A stretch of DNA of 64,000 nt from Altererythrobacter sp. CAU 1644 (GTDB lineage: Bacteria > Pseudomonadota > Alphaproteobacteria > Sphingomonadales > Sphingomonadaceae): the NCBI RefSeq assembly GCF_029623755.1, contig NZ_CP121106.1, positions 1,747,001 through 1,811,000 on the forward strand, given 5' to 3'. A program made the position numbers and the translations under genes. The notes beneath the pieces are model-generated. The model was not told where the DNA came from. It searched no databases and saw only the letters and a list, made by a program, of their open reading frames with translations. Positions within the stretch are counted from its first letter, which is position 1, and the number at the start of each line of letters is the position of its first letter. This document shows positions 18,032 to 26,772 of this stretch, piece after piece.

Positions 18032-19272
18032 TTCGCCGCCCTGTCGCCGGTCCCGGATTCAGGGCGCTGAAGTTCGGATGCCATCAGGCTGCGCAGGATG
18101 CCTTCGCGGATACCGCGGTCGGCCACGCCCAGCTTGTCGGCGGGCCAGATGTCGAGGATCGATTCGAGGATAGCGCATCCGGCGACCACCAGTTCGGACC
18201 GGTCCTGGCCGATGCAGGGCAGTTCCCCGCGTTCCGATTGCGACATGCCCGATAGGCGCGCGCTGATTCCGCGCATCGCTTCGCTGGGCACGATCAGGCC
18301 GTCGACCGCCTTGCGGTCGTATTGCGGCAGTTCGAGGTGGAGGCTGGCGAGTGTGGTTACCGTGCCGCTGGTGCCGAGCAGGCGAATATCATCGGATTTC
18401 GCTGCCGCCGCGATCCGTTCTGCAAAGGGGGCGAAGCTCTCGCCAACCACCTGCCGCATCCTGGCATAGCGCTCTGCGCGTGCACCGGCATCGCCCTCAC
18501 TGCGCCCGACGGTATCGGTCAGCGAGACCACTCCCCAGGGTACGCTCAGCCAGTCGAGGATGCGCGGCACCCGGCCACCGGGTTCGAGCAGCACAAGCTC
18601 GGTCGAGCCGCCACCGATGTCGAAGATGACCGCGGGGCCCTTACCCTGTTCGAGCAGGATATGGCAGCCGAGCACTGCCAGCCGGGCCTCCTCCTCCGCG
18701 CTGATGATGTCGAGCGCGATGCCCGTTTCCTGGCGGACACGTTCGATGAACTGGGGGCCGTTGGCGGCACGGCGGCACGCCTCGGTCGCGACCGAGCGCG
18801 CGAGGTAGACGTTGCGGCGCCGCAGCTTCTCCGCGCAGATCGACAGCGCGCCGAGCGTGCGTTCCATCGCCGCGTCGGACAGCTTGCCGGTCCTGGCCAG
18901 ATCCTCGCCCAGTTTCACTACCCGGCTGAAGGCATCGATGACGGTGAACCCGTCGCCCGAGGGGCGGGCGATCAGCAGCCGGCAGTTGTTGGTGCCGAGG
19001 TCGAGCGCGGCATAGGCCTGGCGCGGGTGCGGGCCGCCCGTCTTGCGAATGGGCTGCCGCGCAACCGGCGTGCGGGCCGATTCGCGGTGTTTCGTGCGCT
19101 GCGGTCGATCTTTTGGCGAAGAATCGCGTACTTCGGCCCGATCTTGTGCGGGCCCTCGGTTCTTGCCGGGCTGCGAGGAACGTTTGTAGCGAAAATCGGC
19201 TACCTTGCCGGACCTGCCGTTCCTTCTTCCGCCAGCCCTCCTGTTGGCGTCCGGCGGAGAATAATCCGCCAT
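18028..19272 (-). CDS. Ppx/GppA exopolyphosphatase/guanosine pentaphosphatase family
   Basis: A 414-residue protein. The first about 75 residues are basic and low in complexity (Arg/Lys/Gly-rich, probably disordered). The ASKHA ATPase-like domain follows, with AALDLGTNNCRLLIA and FDIGGGSTELVLLEPG. It lacks the C-terminal HD domain of E. coli Ppx/GppA, as is usual in alphaproteobacteria. I chose ATG 19272 because the open frame further upstream runs into the tRNA-Gln gene. It hydrolyses polyphosphate or pppGpp by family; which one cannot be told here. Confidence 0.85.
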   Translation of the reverse strand: MADYSPPDANRRAGGRRNGRSGKVADFRYKRSSQPGKNRGPAQDRAEVRDSSPKDRPQRTKHRESARTPVARQPIRKTGGPHPRQAYAALDLGTNNCRLLIARPSGDGFTVIDAFSRVVKLGEDLARTGKLSDAAMERTLGALSICAEKLRRRNVYLARSVATEACRRAANGPQFIERVRQETGIALDIISAEEEARLAVLGCHILLEQGKGPAVIFDIGGGSTELVLLEPGGRVPRILDWLSVPWGVVSLTDTVGRSEGDAGARAERYARMRQVVGESFAPFAERIAAAAKSDDIRLLGTSGTVTTLASLHLELPQYDRKAVDGLIVPSEAMRGISARLSGMSQSERGELPCIGQDRSELVVAGCAILESILDIWPADKLGVADRGIREGILRSLMASELQRPESGTGDRAAK

Positions 19273-19452
19273 AATCAGTACTTTCTTTTCCTCTCGTACC
19301 CAAGCGGCACGAGGACTTGGGAGCGATGCTAGCCAATTGCGGTGATCGGGGCAAGTTGGGGGCGCGATTGGGCGAGAGCGGCCTTGACCTGCGGCGCGCG
19401 CGAAACTAGATGCACGCCTCGCTCGCAGGTGGCGCTGCCCCCGCGATGCTGT

Positions 19453-19526
19453 TGCCCCGTCGTCTAATGGTAAGACTACGGACTCTGACTCCGTCAATTG
19501 AGGTTCGAATCCTCACGGGGCATCCA
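19453..19526 (+). tRNA. tRNA-Gln (CTG)
   Basis: A 74-nt cloverleaf: acceptor TGCCCCG pairs with CGGGGCA, D-loop TCTAATGGTAAGA, anticodon stem ACGGA/TCCGT with loop CTCTGAC (anticodon CTG), T-arm GAGGTTCGAATCCTC and an encoded CCA. It lies just before a CsoR-regulated copper cluster, but no repeat of its 3' end was found nearby. Confidence 0.95.
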
Positions 19527-19566
19527 AACCGCACTCGTCTTATTGAAAATTGGGCTCGCGTGGCCC

Positions 19567-20316
19567 CTACATCAGTGCGGGCTTGATCAGCATCCAGACC
19601 GCCATGCCGATCATGAACAGGTTCTCGGTCAGTGAAACGAAGCCGAGCGGCACATTGCTGTCGCCGCCGACGCAGGCGCATTTGAGTTCGCGCCGGTCGA
19701 TATAGACCGCCTTGAACACGCTCGCTGCGCCGACCGAACCGATGAACAGCGCAACCGGGATCGAGATCCAGTCGAGCCAGTGCGCAGTCATCAGAACGCC
19801 CGCAAGACCTTCGGCAAAGGGATAGATATAGGCGTAAGGCACCCAGCGCCGCGCCAGCAGGTCGTAATTGAGGAACATCGTCGAGAAGCTCTCGACATCG
19901 CGCAGCTTGAGATAGGCGAGCGCGCACATGGAAAAGCTGACAAACCATTCGGCAGCAAGGATCGAAACGGCCTGTCCGGTCGCAACGAAGCCCGCAGCCA
20001 GCGCCATCAGCAGCGTCATTGCGAACAGCGCGATCACCGGGCGATAGGTCGTCTCGCCCTTGGCGAGCAGCTTGCGGCCGAAGTGACGGCGCAGGTCGGT
20101 ATAGCCGCCGATACGCTCCCCATCGATCCAAGCCTGCGGCGTGGTTTCAACGCCATGCTCGGCCTTGAAGGCATCGGTCTCCGCGCGTGAGGTGAGCGGG
20201 TGGTCTTCGACCTTGAAACCCTCGCGCTCGAGCAGCCACTTGGCCTTGAGACCGGAGGGGCACAGGTGATCGGGCATCACCATGCGATACAGGGTGGCGG
20301 TCTTGGTAGTGGTCAT
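19567..20316 (-). CDS. Glutaredoxin domain fused to MauE/DoxX-like membrane domain
   Basis: A 249-residue fusion. Residues about 5-80 form a glutaredoxin fold with a single active-site cysteine in HLCPSGLK and TTPQAWIDGERIGGY. Residues about 90-245 form a MauE-like membrane domain of four or more helices ending in CACVGGDSNVPLGFVSLTEN, a signature seen in MauE-type proteins. MauE/DsbB-like domains pass electrons or disulfides across the membrane. It lies 9 bp after csoR in the same transcript, so it should be copper-induced; a role in thiol supply for periplasmic copper proteins is inference. The start is ATG 20316. Confidence 0.8.
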   Translation of the reverse strand: MTTTKTATLYRMVMPDHLCPSGLKAKWLLEREGFKVEDHPLTSRAETDAFKAEHGVETTPQAWIDGERIGGYTDLRRHFGRKLLAKGETTYRPVIALFAMTLLMALAAGFVATGQAVSILAAEWFVSFSMCALAYLKLRDVESFSTMFLNYDLLARRWVPYAYIYPFAEGLAGVLMTAHWLDWISIPVALFIGSVGAASVFKAVYIDRRELKCACVGGDSNVPLGFVSLTENLFMIGMAVWMLIKPALM

Positions 20317-20325
20317 GGTCGAGCC

Positions 20326-20598
20326 TTACTTGCGGGTGCGTTCGAGCAGGTCGACGAGTTCCTCGAACTTCTGCTTCTGCTCGGCCTCGTCGCCACTGGC
20401 GATCGCTTCATGGACGCAGCAGGCGGCGTGGTCCTTGAGCACCTGGCTTTCGACCTTGGCCAGGGCAGAGCGGATCGCCTGGATCTGGTGGAGAATATCG
20501 ATGCAATAGCGATCGTCCTCTATCATCTGCGCGACGCCGCGCACCTGCCCGGCAATGCGGTTGAGGCGCCTGATCTTGGCGGCGGATTGTTCGCCCAT
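20326..20598 (-). CDS. csoR: CsoR-family Cu(I)-sensing repressor
   Basis: A 90-residue DUF156 protein of the CsoR/RcnR/FrmR family. The metal triad is visible as C32, H57 and C61 (in YCIDILHQI and HAACCVHEA), with the same spacing as C36-H61-C65 of Mycobacterium CsoR; an extra cysteine sits at 60. The basic DNA-binding stretch is KIRRLNRIAGQVRGV. I chose ATG 20598 over an upstream start that would run through the operator. It is divergent from the multicopper oxidase gene and is probably derepressed by Cu(I). Confidence 0.88.
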   Translation of the reverse strand: MGEQSAAKIRRLNRIAGQVRGVAQMIEDDRYCIDILHQIQAIRSALAKVESQVLKDHAACCVHEAIASGDEAEQKQKFEELVDLLERTRK

Positions 20599-20616
20599 CG
20601 GAGAAAGTCCTTTTAA

Positions 20617-20633
20617 ATACCCTGGGGGGGTAT
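20617..20633. promoter_or_regulatory. Probable CsoR operator
   Basis: ATACCC (20617-20622), five bases, GGGTAT (20628-20633): a 6-bp-arm palindrome with the TACCC...GGGTA form known from CsoR boxes. It lies in the 70-bp divergent region, followed by TATATATA, so binding would block both csoR and the oxidase promoter. Confidence 0.7.
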
Positions 20634-20668
20634 ATATAGGCGCGCGACGATTCATTCAAGAAGGCCCT

Positions 20669-22387
20669 ATGTCCAGCCCAAAACTGAACCTGTCCCGCCG
20701 CCGCCTCATCACTAGCACCGTCGGCCTTGCCGCAGCGAGCGCGTTGCCGCTCCCGGCCTGGGCCAAGGGTGGCTCGCTCACCCACGCGCGGCGGGGTTTC
20801 GGCGAGCTTTCAGGCGAAGACATCCGCCTGACAATTGCCGATCATCATTTCGGCACTGGCGGACGGTCGGGCCATGCGATTGCGGTCAACGGTACGGTTC
20901 CCGGCCCGATGATCCGGCTGCGCGAAGGTCAGGACGTGCGGCTGCATGTCACCAACAATCTCGGCGAAGATTCCTCGGTCCACTGGCACGGGCTGCTGCT
21001 GCCATTCCAGTTCGACGGTGTGCCAGGCGTGAGCTTCCCGGGAATCAAGCCGGGTGAGACCTTCACCTATGAATTCCCGATCCGGCAGAGCGGCACCTAT
21101 TGGTGGCACTCGCATTCGGGCCTGCAGGAGCAGGCTGGCCACTATGGCCCGATCGTGATCGAGAGCGCCGAGCCCGATCCGCGCTACGACCGCGATTACG
21201 TCGTGCTGCTGAGCGAATTCACCCCGCTGCATCCGCACGAGATCGCGCGCAAGCTCAAGGTCGGCGAGCACTACTTCAACCGCCAGATGCAGACCGCAAC
21301 CGAGGGCGAGATGTCGGGAGAAATGCGCCGCATGTGGGGCGCCATGCGGATGAATCCGCGCGATATCTCCGACGTGACCGGCGCGACCTATACCTACCTC
21401 ATCAATGGCCACGGGCCGGCGGACAATCTCCAGCTGGCCTTCAAGCCGGGTGAGCGGGTGCGCCTGCGCATCATCAACGGCAGCGCGATGACCTTCTTCA
21501 ACCTGCGGATTCCCGGCGTACCGATGACGGTGATCGAGGCCGACGGCCAGCCGGTCGACGATGTGGTGGTCGACGAATTCCAGATCGGGACTGCCGAAAC
21601 CTATGACGTGATCGTCACCCCGCCCGAAGGCAGCCATGCCCTAGTAGCCGAAGCGATGGATCGCAGCGGGATGGGCGTTGCCAGCCTCACCTCGCATGCC
21701 GGCCACATCGCCACCCCGCCGCCGCTGCGCGAGCCGGTGACGCTGAGCATGACCGACATGGGCATGATGGACCACGCCGCGATGGGCCACGACGACATGG
21801 CGGCATCGGGCGGCATGGATCACAGCATGCGCGACACGTCGAAGTTGCCGGGCGACGTCAAGGTCGGCCCCGGCGTCGACATGGTCGCACCCATGCCGAT
21901 GGACCGGATGGACTTCCCCGGCCTGGGGCTCGACCAGGTCAAGCACCGCGTGCTGCGCTACACCGACCTCAAGGCCAAGCGGATGAATCCGCACCGCGAG
22001 ATAGAGCGCGAGATGGAGATCCATCTCACCGGCAACATGGAACGCTACATGTGGAGCTTCGACGGCAGGAAATTCTCCGCCGTCACGGACGATCCGATCC
22101 GTTTCGGCTTCGACGAGCGCGTCCGGGTCAAGCTGGTCAACGACACGATGATGGCCCACCCGATCCACCTGCACGGCCACTTCTTCGAACTGGTCAACGG
22201 CGCCGATCACATGCACCAGCCGCTCAAGCACACGGTGATCGTGCAGCCCGGTGGAACCGTGACCTTCGACCTGACCGCCAACGAGCCGGGCGACTGGGCC
22301 TTCCACTGCCACCTGCTCTACCACATGCACGCGGGCATGATGCAGGTGGTGACCGTGCGGCCCTTCCCCGTTGGGGGAGAAGCATGA
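20669..22387 (+). CDS. copA: CopA/PcoA-type multicopper oxidase (copper resistance)
   Basis: A 572-residue periplasmic multicopper oxidase. The Tat signal SRRRLITSTVGLAAAS is at about 11-26. Copper ligands are visible as HWHG (HWHGLLLPF), WWHSH, HPIHLHGHFFEL and HCHLLYHMHAGM, giving type 1, 2 and 3 sites. A methionine/histidine-rich insert at about 366-390 (MTDMGMMDHAAMGHDDMA and following) is typical of CopA/PcoA and binds Cu(I). I chose ATG 20669, with an AAGAAGG ribosome site, over an upstream frame that crosses the operator. It overlaps copB by ATGA. It oxidises Cu(I) in the periplasm by family. Confidence 0.93.
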   Translation: MSSPKLNLSRRRLITSTVGLAAASALPLPAWAKGGSLTHARRGFGELSGEDIRLTIADHHFGTGGRSGHAIAVNGTVPGPMIRLREGQDVRLHVTNNLGEDSSVHWHGLLLPFQFDGVPGVSFPGIKPGETFTYEFPIRQSGTYWWHSHSGLQEQAGHYGPIVIESAEPDPRYDRDYVVLLSEFTPLHPHEIARKLKVGEHYFNRQMQTATEGEMSGEMRRMWGAMRMNPRDISDVTGATYTYLINGHGPADNLQLAFKPGERVRLRIINGSAMTFFNLRIPGVPMTVIEADGQPVDDVVVDEFQIGTAETYDVIVTPPEGSHALVAEAMDRSGMGVASLTSHAGHIATPPPLREPVTLSMTDMGMMDHAAMGHDDMAASGGMDHSMRDTSKLPGDVKVGPGVDMVAPMPMDRMDFPGLGLDQVKHRVLRYTDLKAKRMNPHREIEREMEIHLTGNMERYMWSFDGRKFSAVTDDPIRFGFDERVRVKLVNDTMMAHPIHLHGHFFELVNGADHMHQPLKHTVIVQPGGTVTFDLTANEPGDWAFHCHLLYHMHAGMMQVVTVRPFPVGGEA

Positions 22388-23433
22388 TGCGCGCCCTGCT
22401 GCTCGCTTCCGCTTCGCTGCTGGCCGTGCCCGCCGCGGCACAAGACCATTCTGGCCACCAGATGCCGGCCAATGCGCCGGCGATGGACCACTGCGCCATG
22501 GGGCACCTACCGCCTGAGCAATGTCCGCCAAAGGAAGAGGCTGCTCCGGCATCCGAACCGATGGACCATTCGCAAATGGACCACTCGCAGCACGGCGCGA
22601 TGAAAGAAGCGGGCGATACCGGCGCGATGGACCATTCGCAGCACGCCATGCCCATGGTCGATAAGTCCGCTTCCGGCGCAGCGCCGGAAGATGCGATCCC
22701 ACCGCGCGCCTTCGAAGGGCCGCAGCACGCCGCCGATGCGATCTGGGGCGCCGAAGCCATGGCCGCTGCCCGCGCTGAAAACCACCGCATGCACGGCGCC
22801 ATGCCCACCGGCATGATCATGCTCGAACGGCTTGAGGCGCGCATCCCCGCCGAAGGTGGGGACGAGGGATTTCTGTGGGACGCGCAGGCCTGGTACGGCG
22901 GTGATCTCGTCCGCTTCGTGCTCAAGAGCGAAGGCGAAGGTGAATTCTCGGGCGAAGTCGAAGATGCCGAGGTGCAGGCGCTCTATAGCCGCGCGATCGG
23001 CCCCTTCTTCGACCTGCAGGCGGGCGTCCGCCTCGATCTCAAACCTGAAACCCGTAGTCATTTCGTTATCGGTGTGCAGGGGCTGGCGCCCTACATGTTC
23101 CATGTCGATGCAGCGGCCTTCCTGTCCGATCGCGGCGATTTGACCGCGCGGATCGAGGGCGAATACGACCAAAAGATCACACAGCAGCTGATCCTCCAGC
23201 CTCGTATCGAACTGGAAGCCAGCCTGCAGGACATCCCCGAACGCGAAATCGGTGGGGGCCTGACCAAGATCGAGTCCGGACTGCGTTTGCGTTACGAAAT
23301 CGTGCCCGAGTTCGCGCCCTATATCGGCGTGGAGTATGAGGCCAAGCTTGGTGAGACGGCGGACATCGCGCGCGCCAACGGCGAAGACCCTGACGGTATC
23401 AAGCTGCTCTTAGGATTGCGCGCCTGGTTCTGA
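22384..23433 (+). CDS. copB: CopB outer-membrane copper resistance protein
   Basis: A 349-residue protein: a signal peptide (LLLASASLLAVPAAAQ), a metal-binding region of about 80 residues rich in Met, His and Asp with repeated MDHSQ units, and a C-terminal CopB beta-barrel domain (from about residue 130; ENHRMHGAMPTGMIMLERLE, ending GIKLLLGLRAWF with a terminal aromatic as in barrel proteins). It is translationally coupled to copA. It probably binds copper at the outer membrane and limits its entry. Confidence 0.9.
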   Translation: MMRALLLASASLLAVPAAAQDHSGHQMPANAPAMDHCAMGHLPPEQCPPKEEAAPASEPMDHSQMDHSQHGAMKEAGDTGAMDHSQHAMPMVDKSASGAAPEDAIPPRAFEGPQHAADAIWGAEAMAAARAENHRMHGAMPTGMIMLERLEARIPAEGGDEGFLWDAQAWYGGDLVRFVLKSEGEGEFSGEVEDAEVQALYSRAIGPFFDLQAGVRLDLKPETRSHFVIGVQGLAPYMFHVDAAAFLSDRGDLTARIEGEYDQKITQQLILQPRIELEASLQDIPEREIGGGLTKIESGLRLRYEIVPEFAPYIGVEYEAKLGETADIARANGEDPDGIKLLLGLRAWF

Positions 23434-23469
23434 CCGGGGGCTGCGCTTCAGGCGCCGTCGAGCAATCCC

Positions 23470-24477
23470 TTAATTCCTATTCTGCCCGTTCGTTGCCCGC
23501 TCTGGGTGACGGCCTACGTGATCGACCAATTTACCTGTGGCAACCCAGATGGCTCCTGTAGCAAGCGCCGCGACAATTCCATCTACGGCATAATGCCATC
23601 CGAGGTGAAACGAACCCAAGAAGATTATCAGGGCATAGAGCCAAGCGAAAACTTGGTAGCTAGGCTTCCAGTCTCTCAACACCAAGGCGAAGATAGTCGC
23701 GATGGAAACATGCATGGACGGCATTGCGGAGATTCCGGCACCTATTCCAGAATCCGGATCCAAGAGATAGGAAAAGCCAAGAATTGCCCAGTCAGCACCT
23801 TTTTCTTCAAGAGTTGTCAGTAGGGGAGTGAATGTCTCGGCGCCGTAAAATTCCTTGTAAAAGCATGGCCCCACAGATGAGGCCAGTAAAGCCATCGCAC
23901 CACCAAGAAATATCCAGCAAAGCTGGACAGTGATTACGACCCTGAGTTGCAACATACGATTTGTGTTGACTGTAGCGAATACGTAAAGGGCAACTTGGAA
24001 AAAGTGCCAGCCAACATAAATCTGATCAAGTAGTCGTGTAAGACCCGTACCAATAATTGCGTGGCTAATCCGCCAGGCATCCTGACCGAAGAAGAGAATC
24101 CTATCCATCTTGAGAAAAACTGGATCGGCGTAGAACGGGACCAATTCGGGAATGATCACCTTTATTCTCATGACCATGTCCACGGTCTGGGCAAGCGAGA
24201 AACCGCTTACGAGGCAGGCGATCAGCCACGGCCAGCGGTCTTTGATATCCGTAAGAATCTGCTTGGTAGGTTCTGGATGACGGGAAAAAACCAACCACAG
24301 CGGGCGGCAGATTACGATCAGCACGAAGGTGTAGAATGCGAAAACAATAAAAGGGGGAAAGTCGTATTCATTGGTATTCGTTGGGAGGATGGATGCAATT
24401 GCGCTTATCAGCCCCGTCAGAATGATGGGTACCGAGTAAGGGTAAAGGCTGGCTGCCTTTCCGCGAAAATCGGACAT
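23470..24477 (-). CDS. PAP2-superfamily membrane phosphatase/transferase (inositol phosphorylceramide synthase-like)
   Basis: A 335-residue protein with about seven membrane helices and the PAP2_3 motifs: SSVGPCFYKEFYG, GISAMPSMHVS (phosphatase motif 2) and GSFHLGWHYAVDGI (motif 3 His-Asp). PAP2_3 members include AUR1-type inositol phosphorylceramide synthases; whether this one transfers head groups or hydrolyses lipid phosphates is unknown. The gene is visibly more AT-rich than both neighbours, with different codon choice, which suggests transfer. I chose ATG 24477 over a TTG nine bases upstream. It is convergent with copB. Confidence 0.75.
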   Translation of the reverse strand: MSDFRGKAASLYPYSVPIILTGLISAIASILPTNTNEYDFPPFIVFAFYTFVLIVICRPLWLVFSRHPEPTKQILTDIKDRWPWLIACLVSGFSLAQTVDMVMRIKVIIPELVPFYADPVFLKMDRILFFGQDAWRISHAIIGTGLTRLLDQIYVGWHFFQVALYVFATVNTNRMLQLRVVITVQLCWIFLGGAMALLASSVGPCFYKEFYGAETFTPLLTTLEEKGADWAILGFSYLLDPDSGIGAGISAMPSMHVSIATIFALVLRDWKPSYQVFAWLYALIIFLGSFHLGWHYAVDGIVAALATGAIWVATGKLVDHVGRHPERATNGQNRN

Positions 24478-24506
24478 GTGCCGCAACCCTATCCTATCCT
24501 TTTATC

Positions 24507-25592
24507 CTAGCCAGCACCGAGCATTCCCTTAAGCCCGAGCGGCGAGAACGGCCCGAGGATGAGCTGTTCGAATACGCCGATACCATCGCGTTCGCCGCCG
24601 CGCACCTGCACGGGAATCTGCACGTGGAGGTTTTCGAGTGCCAGCGGGTCGAGGTCGTCCAGGTCGAGATCCTCCCGCTCGACCTTCAGCGCGCCGTGGT
24701 GCATCCCGTGACCCCAGACCGGGTGCGTGTAGCCGAGCCCGCGCATCTGGAACCTGCCGAGCGGCTCGAACGTGACTTGCTCGGGCCCACCCGGCAGGGC
24801 CAGCGACAGCGTCCCGCCCGAAGGCCAGCGCGTTCCCGACGACAACCGCGTGCGCATGCTGCCTTCGCCTTCGGCCAACTGGCTTGCACTCGCCCCGTCG
24901 GGCGCCCAGGCGGCGCGGGTGTTCCACGGTTCGCCATGGGCATCATTGTTGACGTGGAAGAACAGGCTGCCGTCGTCGAAATTCACCGGGATCCATTGCC
25001 AGAAGAAGCTTGGCACAGGCGCGCCAGGGATCGGCTGCGGGTCGCGCGCACCGATGGGCCTGATCCCCCAGCTGCGGTCGCGCGTCCCCGCGGTACCTTC
25101 GGCCAGATCGACCTTCTCGCCATCCAGTGAAATCCATCCCTCGTAGTGACCGTTCTGGGTCATCCGGGTGTAATCCATGAAGGCACGCGCGCCCTGGCGA
25201 TGCATAAAGCGTGGCTCCTCGATCGGAAAGGAGCGGCCGGTAAAGGTGATGTCGGCGACGATACCCTCGCTTTGCTCGACCACCAGCCGTAGCCGGTTAA
25301 GTGGCTCGAGCACTTCGATCGATATCGGGCCGCAGCGCAGCGCCATCCGCTCCATGCCTAACTCGATGCTCGCATGGAGGCTGAATTGCGAGCCGCCGCG
25401 GATGAAGCTGAAATGGGCGTCTGCGATATCGAGTTGCGGATAGACGCCGAAGGCCGCAGCGAAGAACCCGCTGCCGTCGGGCGCGTAGCCGTTGAAGAAA
25501 TAGCGATCGTAGAAATTGCGATCGGTGCCGGCGAAGGCGATCGGCTCCGGCGTCTGGTGCAGCGGGTAGTCGTCTCCCCTGGTCAGGACCAT
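24507..25592 (-). CDS. Conserved protein, lipocalin/AttH-like (DUF7064/7065-type)
   Basis: A 361-residue soluble protein rich in beta-strand, with many aromatic pairs (FYDRYFFNGY, FFWQWIPVNFDD) and a C-terminal GLGYTHPVWGHGMHHG. It resembles the AttH/carotenoid-hydratase-like double-lipocalin proteins that travel with aminoglycoside-phosphotransferase-like genes, as here (1-bp gap to the upstream gene). No signal peptide is seen. I cannot assign a reaction; a role in a lipid or steroid ligand pathway is a guess from family neighbours. Confidence 0.5.
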   Translation of the reverse strand: MVLTRGDDYPLHQTPEPIAFAGTDRNFYDRYFFNGYAPDGSGFFAAAFGVYPQLDIADAHFSFIRGGSQFSLHASIELGMERMALRCGPISIEVLEPLNRLRLVVEQSEGIVADITFTGRSFPIEEPRFMHRQGARAFMDYTRMTQNGHYEGWISLDGEKVDLAEGTAGTRDRSWGIRPIGARDPQPIPGAPVPSFFWQWIPVNFDDGSLFFHVNNDAHGEPWNTRAAWAPDGASASQLAEGEGSMRTRLSSGTRWPSGGTLSLALPGGPEQVTFEPLGRFQMRGLGYTHPVWGHGMHHGALKVEREDLDLDDLDPLALENLHVQIPVQVRGGERDGIGVFEQLILGPFSPLGLKGMLGAG

Positions 25593-25593
25593 C

Positions 25594-26673
25594 TCAAGCT
25601 CTCTCCTTCAAGGCGCCGATGCTGTCATGTTCGAGCGCCAGCGCGCAAGCCCCCCGCGCCATCGACAGGAAATTGGCGTCGCCGCGTTCGGTGCGCTCGA
25701 CGAAGGCCGCGCTGAACACCGCCGTCGAGAGGCCATGCAGCGCGCCGATGCGGTAATCGTCCCAAATGGCATCACGGGTCAGCGGGACGCCGCGTGCGGT
25801 CATATCCTCGCAATAGAGGTCGAGCAGTTCGTTCTCGTGACCCCTGCGTAACCCGTCGCCGATGCCGCAGCCGAGAAAATACCCGATATCGGTCATGGCA
25901 TTTCCGGCAGTGACAGTTTGCCAATCGAGGATGGCGATGGGTTCGGCACCGCCGCGAATGTCGAACAGCATGTTGTCGAGACGGAAATCGCCATGGACAA
26001 GGCATTGCGGCGGCTGGTTGCGCTCGAACCAGATCGCGCCGCATTCGGCCAATAATTCGCAGATCTGCATGTATTGGGATTCGAGAGCCTCGGCATAGCG
26101 CTCACGCCACACCGCCTGCGCTTGCGGGTAGAGCGCGGCAATGCGGACACCGATATCGGGCGGCGGCTTGTGCCACTCGGCCTCGATAATCTCCGTCCTG
26201 CCCCAGCTTGGCGCGTGGGTCGCGGCCGCCTGGCGGATGGCATGGCGGGCATCGGCGATTCCGCAGCTATCGAGTTGGTTGCCTCCACGCGCGGGCCCAA
26301 GGTCCTCGAACAGCAGGATGAATTCCTCACCGTCTTTGCTCAGGTGCGAGGCGAAGACTTGCGGTACGCGCACGTCGAGCAGGGGTGCGGCGGCGCCGTA
26401 GAACATCACCTCCTTGCGGTAGAGGCCGAACATCGCCGCCGTCGCGCGGCTGGTGGCATCGGCAGCGGTGAACTTGGCCGCGACCGTTTGCGGACCGTCG
26501 CTCTCGCTGGCGTAGGTGATGGTGAAGCGGGCGCTGTCGCCGACCTGCCCGGTGCCGATGGCTTGCCAAGTCAGTGCAGCGATCTTTCCTCGGGTGAGCG
26601 CTCCTGACGCGCGCAGGGCTTCTTCCACCCATGCGGGCGTGATTTCGTCCGGCCGTGTCGGAAATTCGGCCAA
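25594..26673 (-). CDS. Phosphotransferase (APH/choline-kinase-like) family protein
   Basis: A 359-residue kinase-fold protein. Brenner-type catalytic HGDFRLDNMLFD and the metal-binding ILDWQTVTAGNAMTDIGYFLG are both complete; the N-lobe carries AAKFTAADATSRA and FILLFEDLG. Members annotated as aminoglycoside phosphotransferases are often acyl-CoA-pathway or small-alcohol kinases, so no drug resistance is implied. I chose TTG 26673, preceded by a strong GGAGAGGGGAGAGG ribosome site; the open frame continues upstream into the divergent LOG gene. It is co-transcribed with the lipocalin-like gene. Confidence 0.75.
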   Translation of the reverse strand: MAEFPTRPDEITPAWVEEALRASGALTRGKIAALTWQAIGTGQVGDSARFTITYASESDGPQTVAAKFTAADATSRATAAMFGLYRKEVMFYGAAAPLLDVRVPQVFASHLSKDGEEFILLFEDLGPARGGNQLDSCGIADARHAIRQAAATHAPSWGRTEIIEAEWHKPPPDIGVRIAALYPQAQAVWRERYAEALESQYMQICELLAECGAIWFERNQPPQCLVHGDFRLDNMLFDIRGGAEPIAILDWQTVTAGNAMTDIGYFLGCGIGDGLRRGHENELLDLYCEDMTARGVPLTRDAIWDDYRIGALHGLSTAVFSAAFVERTERGDANFLSMARGACALALEHDSIGALKERA

Positions 26674-26772
26674 GCCTCTCCCCTCTCCGGCTGGACCATA
26701 TGGCGGCAGCCAGCCGCTCGCAACGATCAAGACATCTTGCCGATGCCAGCGCCGCGCCCTAGGGCCGGAGCA

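Noticed and set aside
21641..22702. 353-codon minus-strand frame opposite the multicopper oxidase and copB
   Set aside because: It mirrors the His/Met codons of copA/copB; no motif of its own.
25594..26673. Aminoglycoside resistance gene
   Set aside because: The kinase fold is shared with many housekeeping small-molecule kinases and the paired lipocalin-like gene argues for metabolism.
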